DNA of 64,000 nucleotides from positions 62,001 to 126,000 of the forward strand of contig NZ_JAAKGV010000023.1 of NCBI RefSeq assembly GCF_011043735.1. Reading direction: 5' to 3'. Shown piece after piece: positions 63,659-64,000 of the stretch. The DNA is from Methylobacterium sp. DB0501. GTDB lineage: Bacteria > Pseudomonadota > Alphaproteobacteria > Rhizobiales > Beijerinckiaceae. A model generated the notes under the pieces. That model was not told where the DNA came from. It did not search any database and saw only the letters and a list, made by a program, of their open reading frames with translations. Each line of letters starts with the position of its first letter. The first letter of the stretch is position 1. The position numbers were made by a program, and so were the translations under genes.

Positions 63659-64000
63659 TCAGTTGTATGTGACGAAGGTCGGCACGACCCGGACGAAGAT
63701 CGTCCCGTCGCGGAAGTGCAGGAACAGCGGCATGTGGGACTTGAGCTCGCGATAGCGCTCGATGACGAGGCCGGTGTCGGCCGCCGTCACCAGCGCCCAA
63801 CCCGGCTCCCAGGCCGGGTCGTCGTCATCCCCATCGCCGAAGCCGAGCACCTCGATGGGAGCGGCATATGGCTTGATCTCGGCTGTCGCGCCGGTCCCAA
63901 CGCCAGCTGCCGCGGCAAGGCCGGTCAGCAGGCTGCGCTCAACGCCTCGATTGAGCTGTCGCAGCCGCCGATCGGCGAGTTCCGCGAGATCGCCGAGGCT
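63659..64000 (-). CDS. Hypothetical protein, C-terminal part only
   Basis: The frame is open to the window edge; 113 residues are visible. It includes a hydrophobic/Ala-Gly segment (SLLTGLAAAAGVGTGATAEI), an acidic GFGDGDDDDPAWEPGW and the end RDGTIFVRVVPTFVTYN. It might be a small membrane-anchored or exported protein. No family recognised. The gene forms an operon with the small coiled-coil gene downstream. Confidence 0.55.
   Translation of the reverse strand, partial: SLGDLAELADRRLRQLNRGVERSLLTGLAAAAGVGTGATAEIKPYAAPIEVLGFGDGDDDDPAWEPGWALVTAADTGLVIERYRELKSHMPLFLHFRDGTIFVRVVPTFVTYN

Larger units (their letters stand above)
46807..64000 (+). mobile_element. tRNA-Gln-associated genomic island carrying metal and chromate resistance (right end not found)
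   Basis: A tyrosine integrase gene starts about 120 bases after the tRNA-Gln 3' end, the standard layout of an island inserted by recombination at a tRNA. Cargo continues to at least 62930: MFS exporter, RND pump, RcnA/RcnR and the chromate operon. I looked for a second copy of the tRNA 3' end (gaatcctggcgccccagcca) as the right attachment site and saw none, so the stated end is the window edge. The integrase and 48600-48960 are visibly AT-richer than the flanks; the resistance genes are not. Confidence 0.65.

Noticed and set aside
46807..64000. A second attachment site closing the island
   Set aside because: I looked for a repeat of the tRNA-Gln 3' end to the right of the integrase and found none; the end must be outside or too diverged to see.

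Overview
The window looks like chromosomal DNA from a Methylobacterium-like member of the Rhizobiales. GC content is very high, and the gene set fits: FliX-type flagellar control, HWE and pseudo-receiver sensor kinases, a DUF6894 protein, an alphaproteobacterial-type porin stub, ErpA divergent from a dNTP triphosphohydrolase, and GumC/Wza-type exopolysaccharide genes. The genus is inferred from gene content and style; no search was run.

Layout. 1-7.4 kb: a pseudo-receiver sensor kinase (cut by the window edge) behind a KaiC-like ATPase, a transglutaminase-like protein and a scatter of small hypothetical genes. 7.5-11.5 kb: a 829-residue GAF/PAS HWE histidine kinase with a single-domain response regulator, then a decayed stretch with a frameshifted CsbD gene and repeat debris. 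11.5-18.8 kb: housekeeping and metabolic genes (acyl-CoA ligase, cyclase, YpeA acetyltransferase, dGTPase, ErpA, a large exported protein). 18.8-25 kb: exopolysaccharide genes (initiating sugar transferase, glycosyltransferase, export lipoprotein, chain-length regulator with a degenerate kinase domain). A strong bidirectional terminator separates these from secA (25.3-28.1 kb). 28.4-42.7 kb: flagellar genes in two blocks (fliX/flgI-flgJ-flgN-like, and flgE-flgK-flgL), interleaved with two paralogous orphan ABC-type binding proteins, an iron alcohol dehydrogenase, a GST and a LysR regulator. Sigma-54-like -24/-12 elements precede flgI and flgE. 42.9-46.6 kb: a BLUF blue-light receptor, a CheY-like regulator, prfC and an SDR oxidoreductase.

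46.7 kb to at least 62.9 kb is accessory DNA. A tRNA-Gln(UUG) gene is followed by a tyrosine integrase and then a metal-resistance island. The island has two divergent regulator/exporter modules. The first is an MFS exporter with a CsoR/RcnR-family repressor, facing a His-rich periplasmic protein and a CzcB/CzcA-type RND pump. The second is RcnA/RcnR, with a clear G-tract operator, facing a chromate operon: DUF1289, rhodanese-ChrB fusion, ChrA, an exported protein, DUF1259, a Rap1a-like protein and a Cj0069-like ATP-grasp protein. The right end of the island was not located.

The most interesting candidates are the six- or seven-gene chromate operon with uncharacterised partners, the hybrid metal-ligand set of the first repressor with an operator overlapping its divergent promoter, the FliX plus sigma-54 signature of the flagellar genes, and the BLUF receptor beside the hook gene.
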